DNA from: Streptomyces sp. NBC_01304
GTDB taxonomy: Bacteria > Actinomycetota > Actinomycetes > Streptomycetales > Streptomycetaceae
Reading direction: 5' to 3'
Assembly (NCBI RefSeq): GCF_035975855.1
Contig: NZ_CP109055.1
Location: 2,542,001-2,606,000 of the forward strand
DNA: 64,000 nucleotides
Under the pieces are notes generated by a model. The model made no database searches. It was not told the DNA's origin and was given only the letters and a program-made list of their open reading frames with translations. Made by a program: the position numbers and the translations under genes. The first letter of the stretch is position 1. Each line of letters starts with the position of its first letter. This document shows positions 42,844 through 51,244 of the stretch, piece after piece.

Positions 42844-43698
42844 ATGTCCTCGCACCGCGTAAGTCGCCGCTCGCCCCGCACCGCCGCAGCCCTGACGCTG
42901 GGTCTCGGCACCGCGCTGGCGCTGCCGCTCGTCCTCGCTCCGGCGGCCGGCGCCGCGGCCTCCCGGGCCACCGCCGCGGTCGACGACGCCGGCCGCGAGG
43001 TCCTCTACACGGCCGCCGCCGGCCAGACCAACAAGGTGACCGTCACCGAGACGAAGAGCAGCGGCCTCACCCACCTCACGTACGTGATCGACGACGTCGT
43101 CCCGATCGACGCGGGCACCGGCTGCACCCACCCCGACGGAGCGGACCTGACCGTGGTCTCCTGCACGGTCCCCACCCTGGACACCCAGGACCCGTACTCC
43201 ACGCTGACCATGGCCCTCGCCGACGGCGACGACAGCGCCACCGTGAACAACACCACCGGCCAGGCCTACTACAGCAACGCCATTCATCTGGGCGCGGGCA
43301 AGGACCGGTTGACGAACACCGGAACCGTCGACGGCAGCACCGTCTGGGGCGACGCGGGCGACGACACCCTCACGGTCGGCCCGGCATCGTTCGTGTTCGC
43401 CGGCGACGGCAACGACACGGTCCACACCACCGGCGACATCGTGGAGGGCGGCCTCGGCAACGACGTCGTCCAGGGCAGCGACGGCACCCAGATCCTGCGC
43501 GGCGACGACGGGAACGACACGCTGTACGGCGGTCGCGGCGACGACCTGCTGTACGGGGGCGCGGGCCACGACTCCCTCTGGGGCAACAGCGGCTTCGACC
43601 AGCTGTGGGGCAACAGCGGCAACGACAAGCTGTACGGCGGACCCGACCGGGACACGCTCTCCGGCGGGCCCGGCACGGACGTCGAGCGCCAGGACTGA
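42844..43698 (+). CDS. Secreted RTX (hemolysin-type calcium-binding) repeat protein
   Basis: A 284-residue protein with a signal peptide (ALTLGLGTALALPLVLAP) and a mixed beta N-terminal domain. The C-terminal half is built of GGxGNDxLxG-type nonapeptides (GDDGNDTLYGGRGDDLLYGG, GGAGHDSLWGNSGFD) that fold into a Ca2+-binding beta roll. GGAGG lies 7 bases before the ATG. In Streptomyces such proteins go out by Sec, unlike the type I secreted toxins of Gram-negatives. No enzyme domain is seen. Confidence 0.88.
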   Translation: MSSHRVSRRSPRTAAALTLGLGTALALPLVLAPAAGAAASRATAAVDDAGREVLYTAAAGQTNKVTVTETKSSGLTHLTYVIDDVVPIDAGTGCTHPDGADLTVVSCTVPTLDTQDPYSTLTMALADGDDSATVNNTTGQAYYSNAIHLGAGKDRLTNTGTVDGSTVWGDAGDDTLTVGPASFVFAGDGNDTVHTTGDIVEGGLGNDVVQGSDGTQILRGDDGNDTLYGGRGDDLLYGGAGHDSLWGNSGFDQLWGNSGNDKLYGGPDRDTLSGGPGTDVERQD

Positions 43699-43825
43699 CC
43701 CATCGGGCGGACCCGACCGCCCTTGAGTTCAGGCCGAGTTCAGGCCGGGGTCATTGACGCGTTGCCGCGGCCTCCTTAGCTTCATGGCGCATCTGTCGTC
43801 ACAGGGTGAGCAGGAGGAGACGGTC

Positions 43826-45589
43826 GTGCGCAGACGTATCTGGGGTGCAGCCGTCACCCTCGCCCTGCTCGCTTCGGCCGCCCCGGTGGCGGGGGCGGCC
43901 GAGGCCCCGGTCACCGGGGCGCTGCCGCTGGAGCGGCTGTTCGACAACCGGGCGGTGAGTGCCGACTCCGCGCCGGCCGAGGCCGACTTCGACGGCTCGG
44001 GCGCCTCGCTGTCCGCGCAGGACCTGGGCGCGGCGGGCTGGACGCCCGGACGGACGCTGTCCATCGACGCGGCCCGGCTGCGGCTGCCCCGTACGGCACC
44101 GGGTGAGCCCGACAACGTACGGGCCGATGGCCAGTCGGTTCGGGTACGCGGCCGGGGCGAGGCGCTGTCCTTCCTGGTCGCGGGCACGGGCGGCGAGGCG
44201 AGCGGCGCGGGGACCGTGCGCTATCGGGACGGCTCGCGCAGCGGCTATCGGCTCACCGCGCCCGACTGGCGCTCGGGTCCCCTCTCCACCAAGTCCGTCG
44301 CGCTGCCGCACCTCAACACTCCCGGCGGTCAACTCGCCGAGCAGGCACGGCTGTACGTCGTCTCCGTGCCCCTCGCCCGGGGCCGCGAGGTCGCCTCCGT
44401 CGAGCTGCCGCGTGACGGCGGACCCGATCTGCATGTGTTCGCGCTGTCGGTACGGGAGGCCGCGCGGGGCTGGACCGGGAGCTGGTCGGCCTCGACCGCC
44501 GGGTACACGGCGGTCGGGCCGTGGTCCGACCGGACGCTGCGGCTCGTGGTGCACACGGCGGCGGGCGGGCCCCGGGTGCGGATCCGGCTCGACAACACCT
44601 TCGCGGCGGCGCCGGTGCGGATCGGGAGCGCGTCGGTGGCCGTGCAGGCCGCCGGGGCCGGGGCGAAGGGCAAGCCGGTCGCGCTGAGCTTCCGGGGCGC
44701 CGCGGGAGCCGAAATCCCGGCGGGGGCCCAACTGTTCAGCGATCCACTCGGCTTCGACGTACCGGCCGACGCCAACCTCCTGGTGAGCTTCCACCTGCCG
44801 GACACGGTGACCACGGCGCCCGTGCACAGCCAGGCGATCCAGCGTTCGTACGTCAGCGAGCCGGGCGACCACACCGCTGCCGCCGACGCGGGCGCGTACA
44901 CGTCGACCCTCTCGACCTGGCCGTTCCTGACGGGCGTGGACGTGGGTGGCGGGCCCGGGTCCGTGGTGATGCTGGGCGACTCCATCACGGACGGCGTGAA
45001 GTCGACGCAGGACGCGAACGCGCGCTGGCCCAATGTGCTGGCCCGCCGGCTGCTCGCGCAGTCCGCCGTGCCGCGGTACGGCGTGATCAACCACGGCATC
45101 TCGGCGAACCGGGTCACCCAGGACGCCTACCTCGGGGACGGGGTGTCCACCAATACGGGCGGGGTGAGTGCGCTGCACCGCCTGGAGCGGGATGTCCTCT
45201 CCCAGACCTCGGTCCGTACGGTGATCGTCTTCGAGGGCGTCAACGATGTGCGGTGGGGTGTGCGGGCGGACCAAGTCATCGCGGGGTTGCGGGAGATCGC
45301 TGCGCGGGGGCGGGAGCGGGGGTTGCGGGTTGTTGCCGCGACGATTGCGCCCTGCGAGGGGGAATCGCGGTGTACGGCCGCGGTGGATGCGGAGCGGGTT
45401 GCGGTGAATTCTTGGATTCGGGCGAGTGGGGTGTACGACGGGGTCGTGGATTTCGATGCGGTGCTTCGGGATCCTGCGCATCCTTCGCGGATGCTGGGCG
45501 CGTATGACAGTGGGGATCATCTGCATCCTGGGGATGCGGGGTTGGCTGCGCTCGGGGAGTCGATTGATCTGCGGGTGCTGGGGGGTTGA
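43826..45589 (+). CDS. Secreted SGNH/GDSL hydrolase with N-terminal accessory domain
   Basis: A 587-residue protein. The signal peptide is WGAAVTLALLASAAPVAGAA. The first 370 residues form beta-rich accessory domains. The C-terminal 200 residues are the SGNH hydrolase: block I VVMLGDSITDGV with the Ser nucleophile, block II NHGISANRV, block III VFEGVNDVRWG and block V DHLHPGDAG with Asp and His. The GTG at 43826 follows GGAGGA by 7 bases. It probably deacylates a polysaccharide or lipid outside the cell. Confidence 0.9.
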   Translation: MRRRIWGAAVTLALLASAAPVAGAAEAPVTGALPLERLFDNRAVSADSAPAEADFDGSGASLSAQDLGAAGWTPGRTLSIDAARLRLPRTAPGEPDNVRADGQSVRVRGRGEALSFLVAGTGGEASGAGTVRYRDGSRSGYRLTAPDWRSGPLSTKSVALPHLNTPGGQLAEQARLYVVSVPLARGREVASVELPRDGGPDLHVFALSVREAARGWTGSWSASTAGYTAVGPWSDRTLRLVVHTAAGGPRVRIRLDNTFAAAPVRIGSASVAVQAAGAGAKGKPVALSFRGAAGAEIPAGAQLFSDPLGFDVPADANLLVSFHLPDTVTTAPVHSQAIQRSYVSEPGDHTAAADAGAYTSTLSTWPFLTGVDVGGGPGSVVMLGDSITDGVKSTQDANARWPNVLARRLLAQSAVPRYGVINHGISANRVTQDAYLGDGVSTNTGGVSALHRLERDVLSQTSVRTVIVFEGVNDVRWGVRADQVIAGLREIAARGRERGLRVVAATIAPCEGESRCTAAVDAERVAVNSWIRASGVYDGVVDFDAVLRDPAHPSRMLGAYDSGDHLHPGDAGLAALGESIDLRVLGG

Positions 45590-45601
45590 GGTTCTTTTCA
45601 G

Positions 45602-45709
45602 CCCCTCCCCGCCCCTTCCCGAAACCCTCCGGAGGCCGGGGGCTGCGCCCCCGGACCCCCCTTGTCCTCAAACGCCGGCGGCAGCCTTACGGGAAGGGGC
45701 GGGGTGGGG
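45602..45709. terminator. Hairpin element overlapping the 3' end of the ClC gene
   Basis: Outer arms 45602-45621 and 45690-45709 (CCCCTCCCCGCCCCTTCCCG, one mismatch) frame an inner CCGGGGGC-TGC-GCCCCCGG hairpin and the string TCCTCAAACGCCGG. It is the same element family as at 24247. It separates the SGNH gene from the convergent ClC gene and forms part of the ClC coding end. Confidence 0.75.
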
Positions 45710-47041
45710 GAAAATGTCGATGCCCCGACGCGCCAGCTTCAACGTGTAGATCGTTTCCATGCTGAGCATCCGGCTCACCCCCGTGGCCAACGCCACCGCC
45801 AGCATGAACGGCAGGATCAGCCCCCACTCCCCCGTGAGCTCCACCATGATCACCACGGCAGTGATCGGCGCGCGGGCCGAGCCCGCGACCACCGCCGCCA
45901 TGCCCACCAGAGCGAACTCCGCCGCAGACCCCGGCCCCGTCTGCAGCACCCCGGAGACCACCGCGCCGAAGACGCCGCCCAGCATCGCGCCCATGAAGAG
46001 GGAGGGCGCGAAGACGCCGCCGGACCCGCCGATGCCCATCGTCAGGCTGGTCGCGACCATCTTGCCGAGGAGCAGGATCAGCATCAGGCCGATCGCGTAG
46101 TGCCCGCGCACCGCGTTCTCCAGGACCGGGTAGCCGACGCCGTACATCTGCGGGAGCAGGAGGAGCAGTCCGCCGAGCGCCAGGCCGCCCACCGCGGGGC
46201 GCAGCCACTCGGGGCCGCGCCAGATGCGGTCGCAGAGGTCCTCGACCGCGTACAGGAGGCGGGTGAAGAAGATGCCGGCCGCGCCCGCGACGATGCCCAG
46301 GGCCGCGAACAGCAGGTAGATGTCCGGGTGTTGGACGTGCAGCTCGGGCAGGGCCAGGAAGGGGGTGTCGCCGAAGACCGCGCGGGAGAGGAGGCAGGAG
46401 GTCACCGACGCGAGGGCGACGAGGCCGAAGGTGCGGGCGTTCCAGCGGCGCAGGATCAGCTCCATGGCGAACACGGCGCCGCCGAGGGGAGCGTTGAAGG
46501 TGGCGGCGATGCCGCCGGCCGCGCCGCAGGCGAGCAGCAGCTTGGTGCGTTCCTCGTCGGCCTTGATGAGGGCGCCGAAGCTCGCGCCGAGGGCGGAGCC
46601 GATCTGCACGATGGGGCCCTCGCGGCCGACCGATCCGCCGCCGCCGATGCACAGGGCGGAGGCGAGGGACTTCACGACGGCGACGCGGCCCTTGATGCGG
46701 CCGCCGTTCTGCGCGACGGCGAGCATGACCTCGGGCACTCCGTGGCCGCGCGCCTCACGGGCGTAGCGATGGACGAGCGGGCCGTAGATGAGGCCCGCGA
46801 CCACCGGCGTGAGCAGCACGAAGTACGGGCCGAGGAAGGTGAGTCCGGGGTGCGCGGCGTGTCCGGCCGAGGCGTAGTCGGCATGTCCGGAGAACAGCCG
46901 GGTGGCGCCCTCCAGCATGAAGCGGAAGACGACGGCTCCGGCGCCCGCGCCGAGGCCGATGAGCAGCACAAGGCCGACTGCCTTCAGCTGGTCCCGGTGG
47001 TCGGGACGGAGTTTCGCTGAAATCAGGGCATAGCTGGGCAT
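45668..47041 (-). CDS. ClC-type chloride channel or H+/Cl- antiporter
   Basis: A 457-residue membrane protein with the selectivity motifs GGGGSVGREGPIVQIGSALG, GIAATFNAPLGGAVFAMELI and GGSGGVFAPSLFMGAMLGG. It lacks the C-terminal CBS domains of some ClCs. It moves chloride across the membrane, alone or in exchange for protons. The last dozen codons (HPAPSRKAAAGV and stop) are made of the hairpin element at 45602, so the C-terminus was created by it. Confidence 0.93.
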   Translation of the reverse strand: MPSYALISAKLRPDHRDQLKAVGLVLLIGLGAGAGAVVFRFMLEGATRLFSGHADYASAGHAAHPGLTFLGPYFVLLTPVVAGLIYGPLVHRYAREARGHGVPEVMLAVAQNGGRIKGRVAVVKSLASALCIGGGGSVGREGPIVQIGSALGASFGALIKADEERTKLLLACGAAGGIAATFNAPLGGAVFAMELILRRWNARTFGLVALASVTSCLLSRAVFGDTPFLALPELHVQHPDIYLLFAALGIVAGAAGIFFTRLLYAVEDLCDRIWRGPEWLRPAVGGLALGGLLLLLPQMYGVGYPVLENAVRGHYAIGLMLILLLGKMVATSLTMGIGGSGGVFAPSLFMGAMLGGVFGAVVSGVLQTGPGSAAEFALVGMAAVVAGSARAPITAVVIMVELTGEWGLILPFMLAVALATGVSRMLSMETIYTLKLARRGIDIFPHPAPSRKAAAGV

Positions 47042-47116
47042 AACCCAACGGTAGGAGCGCGGAGGTGGCCGGCGACAGTGCCGACCGACCTCAGCCGCAC
47101 GGGGCGAACGACCAGG

Positions 47117-47896
47117 TCAGACGTCCAGGTCCACCACGACCGGGGCGTGGTCGGAGGCGCCCTTGCCCTTGCGCTCCTCGCGGTCCACGTACGAGTCGGT
47201 GACGGCCTTGGTGAAGGGCTCGTTGCCGTAGACCAGGTCGATGCGCATGCCGCGGTTCTTGGGGAAGCCGAGGTTGCGGTAGTCCCAGAAGGTGAACGGC
47301 ACGTCGTACTTCAGCGGCCGGGGCATGACCTCGGTGAGGCCCCCCTCGAGCAGCGCGGCGAGGGCGGCACGCTCGGCCGGGGTGACGTGCGTGGCCCCTT
47401 CGAAGAGGCTGATGTCCCAGACGTCCTCGTCGGTGGGTGCGACGTTGTAGTCGCCCATGATCGCGAAGGGGCGGGCGCCGGCCACGTCGGCGGCCGTGGC
47501 CGCCTTCAGCGCCTTGAACCACTCCAGCTTGTACGCGTAGTGCGGGTGCTCCGGCTCCCGGCCGTTCGGCACGTACACCGACCAGACGCGGACGCCGCCG
47601 CAGGTCGCGGAGATGGCGCGCGGCTCCTGGGCGCCCTCGTAATCCGGGCCGCCGGGCAGGCCGGTGACGACGTCCTCGATGCCGACCCGGGAGACCAGTG
47701 CCACGCCGTTCCACCGGCCCGTGGCGTTCACCGCGGACTCGTAGCCCAGCTCGCGGAGCTCGTCCGCCGGGAACTGCTCGGCGGCGCACTTGGTCTCCTG
47801 GATGCACAGCACGTCCGTGCCGCTGTTCTCCAGCCAGGCCAGCAGGCGGGGCAGACGGGCGGTGATCGAGTTCACGTTCCAGGTGGCGATGCGCAT
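47117..47896 (-). CDS. xthA: Exodeoxyribonuclease III
   Basis: A 259-residue endonuclease/exonuclease/phosphatase fold enzyme. The motifs are MRIATWNVNSITARL, CIQETKCA with catalytic Glu, MGDYNVAP, DYRNLGFPKNRGMRIDLVY and GASDHAPVVVDL. It acts on abasic sites and 3' ends in base excision repair. It is divergent from the marR-type gene, 90 bases away. Confidence 0.95.
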   Translation of the reverse strand: MRIATWNVNSITARLPRLLAWLENSGTDVLCIQETKCAAEQFPADELRELGYESAVNATGRWNGVALVSRVGIEDVVTGLPGGPDYEGAQEPRAISATCGGVRVWSVYVPNGREPEHPHYAYKLEWFKALKAATAADVAGARPFAIMGDYNVAPTDEDVWDISLFEGATHVTPAERAALAALLEGGLTEVMPRPLKYDVPFTFWDYRNLGFPKNRGMRIDLVYGNEPFTKAVTDSYVDREERKGKGASDHAPVVVDLDV

Positions 47897-47940
47897 GCCC
47901 CACAACCTACCGGGCGGCACTGACAACAGGGGGAGATCGA

Positions 47941-47964
47941 CAGGCAAACTTGCAAGTTTGCCTG
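47941..47964. promoter_or_regulatory. Perfect 24-bp palindrome upstream of the MarR gene
   Basis: The half-site CAGGCAAACTTG is followed immediately by its perfect complement. It overlaps the likely -35 (TTGCAA at 47950) of the MarR operon and is 22 bases from the start codon. This is the kind of dyad MarR proteins bind, so autoregulation is likely. Confidence 0.75.
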
Positions 47965-47986
47965 TTTGACAGTTAGCCTGTTGAAC

Positions 47987-48454
47987 ATGACGGAATCCCA
48001 GACTCCACAAACTCCGGAACCCCTGTCCCGGCAGGAGCTGGGCGTCATGGCCCAGGACCTGCGGGCCTCGCTCGACCGGCTGCTGCGCAAGATCCGCGCA
48101 TCGGCGGCCGACGAAGGCCTCTCGCTCTCCCAGTCCTCGCTCCTCAAGCGGCTCGCCCGGGACGGCGCCGCCACCCCGGCCGCCCTCGCGCGCGCCGAGC
48201 TGGTCCGGCCGCAGTCCATGCTCGCCACGATCAAGGCGCTCGACGCCGAGGGATTCGTGGCGCGCAGATCGCATCCGACCGACGGCCGCCAGGTCCTCAT
48301 CGAGCTCACCGAGGACGGCCGCGAACGCCTGCGCAAGCGGCAAGAAGTGCGTGAGGACGCCCTCACCCGCATGCTCGAAGAGCGGCTCGACCCGGCGGAA
48401 CAGCATGCGCTGGCCGCGGCGACCGCCCTGCTCAGGCGGCTCGCGGAGGACTGA
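47987..48454 (+). CDS. MarR-family regulator
   Basis: A 155-residue winged-helix repressor with LSLSQSSLLKRLARDGAATP, then VRPQSMLATIKALDAEGFV and the wing RRSHPTDGRQVLIELTEDGR. The ATG at 47987 gives the standard length; a TTG 21 bases upstream is possible. It heads an operon with an isochorismatase-like hydrolase and a FUSC exporter, which it probably controls in response to an aromatic compound. Confidence 0.92.
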   Translation: MTESQTPQTPEPLSRQELGVMAQDLRASLDRLLRKIRASAADEGLSLSQSSLLKRLARDGAATPAALARAELVRPQSMLATIKALDAEGFVARRSHPTDGRQVLIELTEDGRERLRKRQEVREDALTRMLEERLDPAEQHALAAATALLRRLAED

Positions 48455-48536
48455 CGACAAGCACAGGTCCGCCACCGACCGGGGCCCCGGATCCACCGGC
48501 CCCCTCCCCCGGCAACGTACGAAAAGGAACCGCACC

Positions 48537-49109
48537 ATGCCCGCCACGACACTCGACCCGCGCACCGCACTCGTCCTCATCGACCTGCAGAACGGCATCC
48601 TCGGCCTGCCGACCGTGACCCCCTCCGCCGACGTGCTGGGGCAGGGCGCCAGGCTCGCCGAGGCCTTCCGGGCCAAGGGCCTGCCGGTCGTCCTGGTCCG
48701 GGTCGGCTGGTCGCAGGACGGCGGGGACCTGCCCGTCGGGCGGTCCGACGCGGGGCGGATGGCGGCGGCGCCGCCGGCCGCGTTCTCCGAGTTCCCGGCC
48801 GAACTCGGCCCCCAGGACGGCGACATCGTGATCACCAAGCACCACTGGGGCGCCTTCACCGGCACCGAGCTGGACCTCCAGCTGCGCCGCCGGGGCGTCA
48901 CCCAGATCGTGCTCGCCGGGATCGCCACCAGCATCGGCGTCGAGTCCACGGCGCGCTCCGCCTGGGAGCTCGGCTACCACCTGACGCTCGTCGAGGACGC
49001 GTGCACCGACACCAACGCCGAGGCCCAGGCCAGCAGCCTCAAGAACATCTTCCCGAGGCTCTCCGAGGTGGACACCACGGACCGCGTGATCGAACTCCTC
49101 AGCGCCTGA
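48537..49109 (+). CDS. Isochorismatase-family hydrolase, Cys nucleophile absent
   Basis: A 190-residue protein of the isochorismatase-like fold. The Asp is in TALVLIDLQNGI and the Lys in IVITKHHWGAF. The nucleophile position reads GIATSIGVESTAR, with Gly where cysteine hydrolases have Cys. True isochorismatases (EntB/PhzD type), which do not need the Cys, share this pattern. AAAAGGAAC precedes the ATG. It lies between the MarR gene and the exporter gene, whose start is one base after its stop. Confidence 0.88.
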   Translation: MPATTLDPRTALVLIDLQNGILGLPTVTPSADVLGQGARLAEAFRAKGLPVVLVRVGWSQDGGDLPVGRSDAGRMAAAPPAAFSEFPAELGPQDGDIVITKHHWGAFTGTELDLQLRRRGVTQIVLAGIATSIGVESTARSAWELGYHLTLVEDACTDTNAEAQASSLKNIFPRLSEVDTTDRVIELLSA

Positions 49110-49110
49110 C

Positions 49111-50613
49111 ATGGGCGCGCGCGGATTCGCGGGCGGCCTGACGGACGTCTTCCTGGCCCGCGAGGAGAACGGCCGCTACTCGTGGCAGCTGGCCCTGGGC
49201 ACCATGATCGGCATGCTGGTGCCGATGCTGATCGGGATCGCCACCGATCACGTCGAGCACGGCATGACGATCGCCCTGTCCTCCGTCATCCTGGCGCTCG
49301 CCATCCCCCGCGGGTCCACCTCCGCGCGCGTGGCCGCGCTGGCCCAGCGCAGTCTCGTGATCACGGCGGCCGCGGCACTCGGCATCCTGGTCGCGGGCCA
49401 TCTCGCGGCCACCACGGTCGCCATCGCCGTGATGGCGCTCCTCGTGCCGGTCCCCGCGCTCGGGGCGTCGGCGCTGATCGTCCTGGTGATCGCCGCGGAG
49501 CCCGCCGGGCGGATCGACAGCGTGGAACACATCGCACTGTTCGCCATCGGCGCCGTGTGGGGCTCGCTGCTCATCCTGCTGCCGTTCATCGGCGGCCCGC
49601 ACACGCCCGTGGACAAGCGGGCCACCCCCGTGTCCGTGCGGCAGGCCCGGGACTCGCTGCGTACGGCCGTCACCGGGCGGACACCGCAGTTCCGGTACGC
49701 GGTGCGGCTGGCCGTCTGCTTCGCCCTCGCCTTCGTCGCCGTGACCCTGGCCGATCTGCCGCACGGGACCTGGGTGTTGATCGGCATCGCCACCACGATG
49801 CGGCCCAGCTGGGGCCAGACCACGCAGCGCATCGTGAAGCGCATGGGCGGCACGATCCTCGGCTCCGCCATCGGCGCCGCGCTGCTCACCCTGTCGGCGT
49901 CGTTCTCCCCGGTGCTGCTCGCCGTGATCACCGCCGTGCTCGCCGGGATCGCCCGGCCGTTGCGGCAGGTCAACTACGGGCTCTGGCCGATCTTCTGGGC
50001 CCCCGCGACGCTGCTCCTGCTGACCTTCGGTACGCATCCCAGCTGGGTCGACGCCGCCGAACGCGTCGGCAACAACGCGATGGGCGCGGTCCTCGCGGCC
50101 CTGGCGACGCTCGTGCTGTGGCCGCACCGCGAGGAGAGCGAGGTGCCGGGCCGGGTGGCGCTGCTGCTGAGCGCGCAGGCCCGCTGGCTGGACCGGGTGG
50201 CGTCCCTCATCGGACGGCCGCCGCCGGTGGAACGCCTGCACACCCGGCGCGCCTTCGAGGCCGCTCAGGCTGAACTCGCCGCATCCCGTGGGCGGTTGGC
50301 CACGCAGCCGCGCGCCTCCCAGGCACTCCTCGGCGAGCTCGACGCCACCACGGCCGCGGCGCGGCACCTGCGCGACCTCGTACAGGCGCACTCCCCGTAC
50401 CACGCACCGGACCTGCCCCTCGATCCCGACGAACTGCGCGCCACCGCAGGGGACTTGAGAGACACGGCGGATCTGGTCGACGGCATCGGCGACGGCCCCG
50501 GGCCGCTCCCCTTCGCGGACGGGGAGATCCCCCGTGCCGCCGCCGCACTCATCCGCCACGCCACGGCCGCGGCCGCCGAAGGCGTCAGAGCTCGGCCACG
50601 TCCCCGGACGTGA
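49111..50613 (+). CDS. FUSC-family membrane protein, aromatic-acid exporter type
   Basis: A 500-residue protein with two blocks of membrane helices (residues about 25-165 and 190-335) and a soluble, helical C-terminal region of about 165 residues. The second block, LAVCFALAFVAVTLADLPHG then TWVLIGIATTMRPSWGQTTQ and RIVKRMGGTILGSAIGAALL, is the FUSC/AaeB-like signature. It would export small aromatic or other organic acids and is in one operon with the MarR regulator. Its 3' end overlaps the convergent MBL gene by 29 bases. Confidence 0.88.
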   Translation: MGARGFAGGLTDVFLAREENGRYSWQLALGTMIGMLVPMLIGIATDHVEHGMTIALSSVILALAIPRGSTSARVAALAQRSLVITAAAALGILVAGHLAATTVAIAVMALLVPVPALGASALIVLVIAAEPAGRIDSVEHIALFAIGAVWGSLLILLPFIGGPHTPVDKRATPVSVRQARDSLRTAVTGRTPQFRYAVRLAVCFALAFVAVTLADLPHGTWVLIGIATTMRPSWGQTTQRIVKRMGGTILGSAIGAALLTLSASFSPVLLAVITAVLAGIARPLRQVNYGLWPIFWAPATLLLLTFGTHPSWVDAAERVGNNAMGAVLAALATLVLWPHREESEVPGRVALLLSAQARWLDRVASLIGRPPPVERLHTRRAFEAAQAELAASRGRLATQPRASQALLGELDATTAAARHLRDLVQAHSPYHAPDLPLDPDELRATAGDLRDTADLVDGIGDGPGPLPFADGEIPRAAAALIRHATAAAAEGVRARPRPRT

Positions 50614-51232
50614 GCCGGGAGTGCTCCGCGCCGCCCAGGTTCCCGATGTGGGTGTCGTAGATGGGCCGGGCCAGGTCCGTGAGCAGGGCGTCGTGGATGT
50701 CGATGGCGCGCCGCGGCTTGATCTCACGGACGTACTCGATGACCTCGGAGACCTTGCTCCACGGGGCCATGACGGGCAGCAGCAGTGTCTCGACCGGATG
50801 GTCGGGGACGGTCAGCGCGTCACCGGGGTGGAAGACCGAACCGTCCACCAGGAAGCCGACGTTGGTGATCCGCGGCAGCTCCGGGTGGATCACCGCGTGC
50901 AGCTCGCCGTGCACCTGTACGTCGAAGCCGGCGGCCGCGAACGTGTCGCCGTGCCCGACCGTGTGGATGCGCCCCGGGAACGCCGCCGAGACCTGGTCCG
51001 CGACGGAGCGCAGAGTCCAGATCTCGGCGGCCGGGTTCGCGTCCATGGCGAGGCGCAGCCGGTCCTCGTTGAAGTGGTCCGGGTGCTCGTGCGTCACGAG
51101 GATCGCGTCGGCGCCGGCCGCCGCGTCCTGCTCGCTGAAGCCGCCCGGGTCGATGACGAGCGTCTGCCCGTCCTTCTCCAGTCGGATGCAGGCGTGCGCC
51201 TTCTTCGTGAGCTCAATCTGCAAGGGCTTCAT
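50585..51232 (-). CDS. MBL-fold metal-dependent hydrolase
   Basis: A 215-residue metallo-beta-lactamase-fold protein. It has the ILVTHEHPDHFNED zinc motif, further His/Asp ligands in FHPGDALTVPD and HDALLTDLA, and belongs to the UlaG-like L-ascorbate/RNase-type branch. It lies 12 bases after the PcaD-PcaC fusion on the same strand and may be co-transcribed. Its substrate is unknown. Confidence 0.9.
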   Translation of the reverse strand: MKPLQIELTKKAHACIRLEKDGQTLVIDPGGFSEQDAAAGADAILVTHEHPDHFNEDRLRLAMDANPAAEIWTLRSVADQVSAAFPGRIHTVGHGDTFAAAGFDVQVHGELHAVIHPELPRITNVGFLVDGSVFHPGDALTVPDHPVETLLLPVMAPWSKVSEVIEYVREIKPRRAIDIHDALLTDLARPIYDTHIGNLGGAEHSRLTSGDVAEL

Positions 51233-51244
51233 GAGCCCATCCTG

